This document shows positions 5,337 through 7,462 of a stretch of 7,462 nucleotides of DNA, in pieces. Origin of the DNA: Armatimonadota bacterium (GTDB taxonomy: Bacteria; Sysuimicrobiota; Sysuimicrobiia; Sysuimicrobiales; JACQTN01). The stretch covers positions 1 through 7,462 of the forward strand of contig JACQTN010000311.1 in NCBI GenBank assembly GCA_016210785.1, written 5' to 3'. Below the pieces are notes generated by a model. It did not search any database, had not been told where the DNA came from, and was given only the letters and a program-made list of their open reading frames with translations. Position numbers and translations under genes: made by a program. Positions within the stretch are counted from its first letter, which is position 1, and each line of letters begins with the position of its first letter.

Positions 5337-5792
5337 ATGCCGCGCGCCGTTCCATCGTCGGGCAAAGCCCTGGTGCGGTACCTGGACCTGGACGACAGCG
5401 AGCGTATCGCGGAGATCGACCGCCAACTCACCGGGCAGCTCCGGCCGGAGTACTGGCGGGACCAGATCTTCCAGTGCAAGGCAGGACGCGGCATCAGCGT
5501 CGGCGCCGAGGTGGACGGGCGGCTCGTGGGCTACATGATGGGGTCCTTCCGGGGCGGCGAGTTCGGCCTGCCCCAGGAGGTGGCGTGGGTCGAGCATCTG
5601 GGCGTGGAGCCGGAGTGGCGGGGGCGCGGCATCGGGGCGATGATGGCGGAGGCGGTGTTCAAGCGGTGCCGGCGGCGCGGCATTGAGACCGCGTACACCC
5701 TGGTGGGTGTGCACGACGAGACGATCCACACCTTCTTCCGCGCGCTCGGCTTCCGCCAGGTCCCCTTCACCTGCCTGTCCCGCCGCCTGTAG
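5337..5792 (+). CDS. GNAT-family N-acetyltransferase
   Basis: A 151-residue single-domain GNAT protein. The acetyl-CoA-binding motif A lies at 85-105, with the signature R95-G-R-G98-I-G100-A following the strand VEHLGV. The C-terminal motif is FFRALGF (133-139). There is no signal peptide or membrane segment, so it should act in the cytoplasm. The substrate cannot be read from the sequence. In Rhodopseudomonas palustris, GNAT enzymes (Pat, KatA) acetylate and switch off the benzoate-CoA ligase BadA, and as I recall that bad cluster also holds a GNAT gene. Acetylation of an acyl-CoA ligase or another pathway protein is therefore a reasonable guess. It lies 76 nt after the regulator and 59 nt before bcrC, probably in one operon. 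Confidence 0.85.
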   Translation: MPRAVPSSGKALVRYLDLDDSERIAEIDRQLTGQLRPEYWRDQIFQCKAGRGISVGAEVDGRLVGYMMGSFRGGEFGLPQEVAWVEHLGVEPEWRGRGIGAMMAEAVFKRCRRRGIETAYTLVGVHDETIHTFFRALGFRQVPFTCLSRRL

Positions 5793-5835
5793 GACGCCCT
5801 TTGCCCACGATGTCGCTGGATGTTTCGGGAGGTTC

Positions 5836-5848
5836 AGGAGGAGGGGAG
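5836..5848 (+). promoter_or_regulatory. Ribosome binding site deciding the bcrC start
   Basis: AGGAGGAGGGGAG ends three bases before the GTG at 5852. Earlier in-frame starts (TTG 5801, ATG 5810) would translate this site into a Gly/Ser-rich leader with no family likeness, so GTG 5852 is preferred. Confidence 0.7.
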
Positions 5849-5851
5849 CCC

Positions 5852-7030
5852 GTGACCATCCAGATCGCAGAAGCGGTCGCCGTCGAGCCCATCGTGGAGC
5901 GGTGCCGCCACCTGGCAGAAGACCTCTCCCTGCAGGCGGTGGAGGAGTGGAAGGCCCGCCATCCCGGCGGGAGGGCCGTGGGCTGTTATCCCGTGTACTG
6001 CCCGGTCGAGTTGATCCACGCGGCGGGCATGCTGCCGGTGGGCGTGCTGGGCGGTGGCAACCAGGTGGAGATCGCCCACGCCGACGCCCGCTTCCAATCC
6101 TTCATCTGCTCCATCGTCAAGAGCACCCTGGAGCTGGGCCTGACCGGCCGGCTCCAGGTGCTGGACGGCATGATCTTTCATTCTATCTGTGACCCGGCCC
6201 GCAACCTGGCCAGCGTCTTCGTGCGCAACTTCCCGCACCAGGTGGTGGAGTACATCCACTTCCCTCAGAACCTGGCCTCTCCGCGAGCCGTGCATTATCT
6301 CGCCGCGGAGTACCGGCGGGTGCTGGCGTCGCTGGAGTCCCTGGCGGGCCGCCCTGCCACCGCCGCCGATCTATCGGAAAGCATCCAGGTTTACAACCGT
6401 AGCCGCGCCCTGATCCGGGCGCTGTATCGCCTGCGCGCGCAGCGGCCGGAGTGCCTGGCCACCGCCGAGCTGTACCCGCTGGTGCGGGCCGGCACGGTGC
6501 TGCCTCCCGAGGAGCACGCGGCATTGATGGAGGACGCGCTGCACGCCGTCGAACAACGCGCCGCCCGACCCAAGGACCGCATCCGTGTGGTGGTGGAGGG
6601 ATCGTTCTGCGAGCAGCCGCCGCTGGAGCTGGTCTCCGCCCTGGAGGAGGCCGGGTGCTATCTGGTGGACGACGACTTCCTGCTGGGGTGGCGGTGGTTC
6701 GTCGACGACGTGCCGGTCGAGGACGGCGATCCAGTGCGCGGGCTGGCCCGGGCCTACGTGGACGGCGCCGTGCACTGCGCCACCCGGCACGATCTGCGCC
6801 TGCCCAAGACCGCGCACCTCTTGGAGAAGGTCCGCGACCTCCAGGCGGATGCGGTGATCTTCCTGGCCGCCAAGTTCTGCGAGCCCGCCCTGTTCGACTA
6901 CGTGCTGGTGCGGCGCGCCCTGGAGGAGGCCGGGATCCCGCACGTTTTTCTGGAGTTCGAAGAGAAGATGTGGAACTTCGAGAAGATGCGCACCGAGGTA
7001 GAGACCTTCGTGGAGTCCATGCTGTTCTGA
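5852..7030 (+). CDS. bcrC: Benzoyl-CoA reductase subunit C (BcrC/BadD type)
   Basis: A 392-residue protein of the HgdB/BcrBC family, close to the roughly 385 residues known for BcrC. With BcrB it forms the half of ATP-dependent (class I) benzoyl-CoA reductase that binds benzoyl-CoA and reduces the ring. Electrons come from the ATP-hydrolysing BcrA/BcrD half, itself fed by ferredoxin. Family marks: GCYPVYCPVELIHAAGMLPV (44-63), the conserved-looking cysteines C50, C86 (FICS), C113 (SICD), C253 (SFCEQP) and C343 (KFCEP), candidate [4Fe-4S] ligands, and the C-terminus EFEEKMWNFEKMRTEVETF (368-386). The GTG start is supported by the ribosome site. It is followed after 96 nt by bcrB. A 2-hydroxyacyl-CoA dehydratase subunit is the alternative, but dch, had and oah beside it make benzoyl-CoA the likely substrate. 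Confidence 0.9.
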   Translation: MTIQIAEAVAVEPIVERCRHLAEDLSLQAVEEWKARHPGGRAVGCYPVYCPVELIHAAGMLPVGVLGGGNQVEIAHADARFQSFICSIVKSTLELGLTGRLQVLDGMIFHSICDPARNLASVFVRNFPHQVVEYIHFPQNLASPRAVHYLAAEYRRVLASLESLAGRPATAADLSESIQVYNRSRALIRALYRLRAQRPECLATAELYPLVRAGTVLPPEEHAALMEDALHAVEQRAARPKDRIRVVVEGSFCEQPPLELVSALEEAGCYLVDDDFLLGWRWFVDDVPVEDGDPVRGLARAYVDGAVHCATRHDLRLPKTAHLLEKVRDLQADAVIFLAAKFCEPALFDYVLVRRALEEAGIPHVFLEFEEKMWNFEKMRTEVETFVESMLF

Positions 7031-7043
7031 CCGCGGGGCAGAA

Positions 7044-7081
7044 GCGGCGCCGGAGGTGATCGGTCCTCCGCGGCGCCGGAG
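7044..7081 (+). other. Hairpin and 12-bp direct repeat between bcrC and bcrB
   Basis: GCGGCGCCGGAG occurs at 7044-7055 and again at 7070-7081. CGGAGG (7051-7056) pairs with CCTCCG (7065-7070) around an eight-base loop, and GGCGC (7046-7050) pairs with GCGCC (7073-7077) past a two-base bulge, 11 pairs in all. No T-run follows. It may slow exonucleases or adjust the ratio of the two subunits. Confidence 0.5.
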
Positions 7082-7126
7082 CCGGCGCGGGCCCGAGTCG
7101 ATGCCGCACCGGAGAGGAGGACGATC

Positions 7127-7462
7127 GTGGCCCAGGCGAAGCCGGGCGTGACGGAGGGGACGACGGCCGCGGGCCGCTATCAGGGCCGCATCCATCTGCT
7201 CCAGAAGGACCTGATGGGGCAGTACTTCCAGGAGCTGACCGCCGCGGCGGAAGGCGGCGCGGACGCGCCGGCGGCCTACATGCTCATCAGCGGCAACCCC
7301 GTGGAGCTGGTGCGCGCATTTGGCTTCCTCCCCGTGTACCCCGAGGTCAACGCCCTGCAACTGGCCGTGAAGAAGCAGGCACTGCCCTACATCCTCAAGG
7401 CCGAGGAGATGGGCTACTCGGTGGACAACTGCGCCTACGTCAAGGCGGACATCGGCGTGTAC
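7127..7462 (+). CDS. bcrB: Benzoyl-CoA reductase subunit B (BcrB/BadE type), 5' part
   Basis: The first 112 codons of a gene that runs off the right edge; the full family protein is about 430 residues. It starts at GTG 7127, six bases after GAGAGGAGG (7112-7120), and stays open to the edge. Recognisable BcrB stretches are SGNPVELVRAF (55-65), LPVYPEVNALQLA (68-80), LKAEEMGYSVDNCAYVK (90-106) and ADIG (107-110). C102 may be an iron-sulfur ligand. With BcrC it would form the benzoyl-CoA-binding dimer of the reductase. The order bcrC-bcrB matches known bcr and bad clusters, where bcrA and bcrD follow. Confidence 0.9.
   Translation, partial: MAQAKPGVTEGTTAAGRYQGRIHLLQKDLMGQYFQELTAAAEGGADAPAAYMLISGNPVELVRAFGFLPVYPEVNALQLAVKKQALPYILKAEEMGYSVDNCAYVKADIGVY

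Overview
The window comes from a very G+C-rich bacterium. Codon third positions are strongly G/C, some genes start with GTG, and strong AGGAGG-type ribosome sites precede most genes. It carries part of an anaerobic aromatic-degradation cluster, the benzoyl-CoA pathway. No mobile element, rRNA or tRNA is visible, and the taxon cannot be fixed from the sequence alone.

All convincing genes lie on the + strand. 1-492 has no convincing gene and ends in a possible promoter. 493-1455 is a short 6-oxocyclohex-1-ene-1-carbonyl-CoA hydrolase-like protein (Oah/BamA type) with a C-terminal zinc ribbon. Its stop codon lies in a 23-bp tandem repeat (1438-1527). 1561-2340 is cyclohexa-1,5-dienecarbonyl-CoA hydratase (Dch). 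2341-2884 is a 544-nt non-coding stretch with a pair of 32-bp repeats, a candidate promoter, a 12-bp palindrome, and a striking fold-back region (2581-2808) that looks like a structured RNA. 2885-3916 is 6-hydroxycyclohex-1-ene-1-carbonyl-CoA dehydrogenase (Had). 3917-4117 holds three hairpins. 4118-5260 is an unusual REC-wHTH-PAS regulator, 5337-5792 a small GNAT acetyltransferase, 5852-7030 benzoyl-CoA reductase subunit C (BcrC/BadD type), and 7127 to the edge the start of subunit B (BcrB/BadE type).

The enzymes form one route. ATP-dependent benzoyl-CoA reductase (BcrC and BcrB here; BcrA, BcrD and a ferredoxin are expected beyond the right edge) makes cyclohexa-1,5-diene-1-carbonyl-CoA. 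Dch hydrates it, Had oxidises the alcohol to the 6-oxo compound, and Oah opens the ring to 3-hydroxypimelyl-CoA. The regulator sits between the two halves of the pathway. Its receiver domain has lost the phosphoacceptor Asp and other key residues, while its C-terminal PAS domain has four evenly spaced cysteines. It may therefore sense redox state, oxygen or a metal cofactor rather than take a phosphate from a kinase.

The points most worth following up are the fold-back RNA candidate at 2581-2808, the degenerate receiver joined to a Cys-rich PAS domain, the Oah zinc ribbon, and the helically phased repeats before dch.
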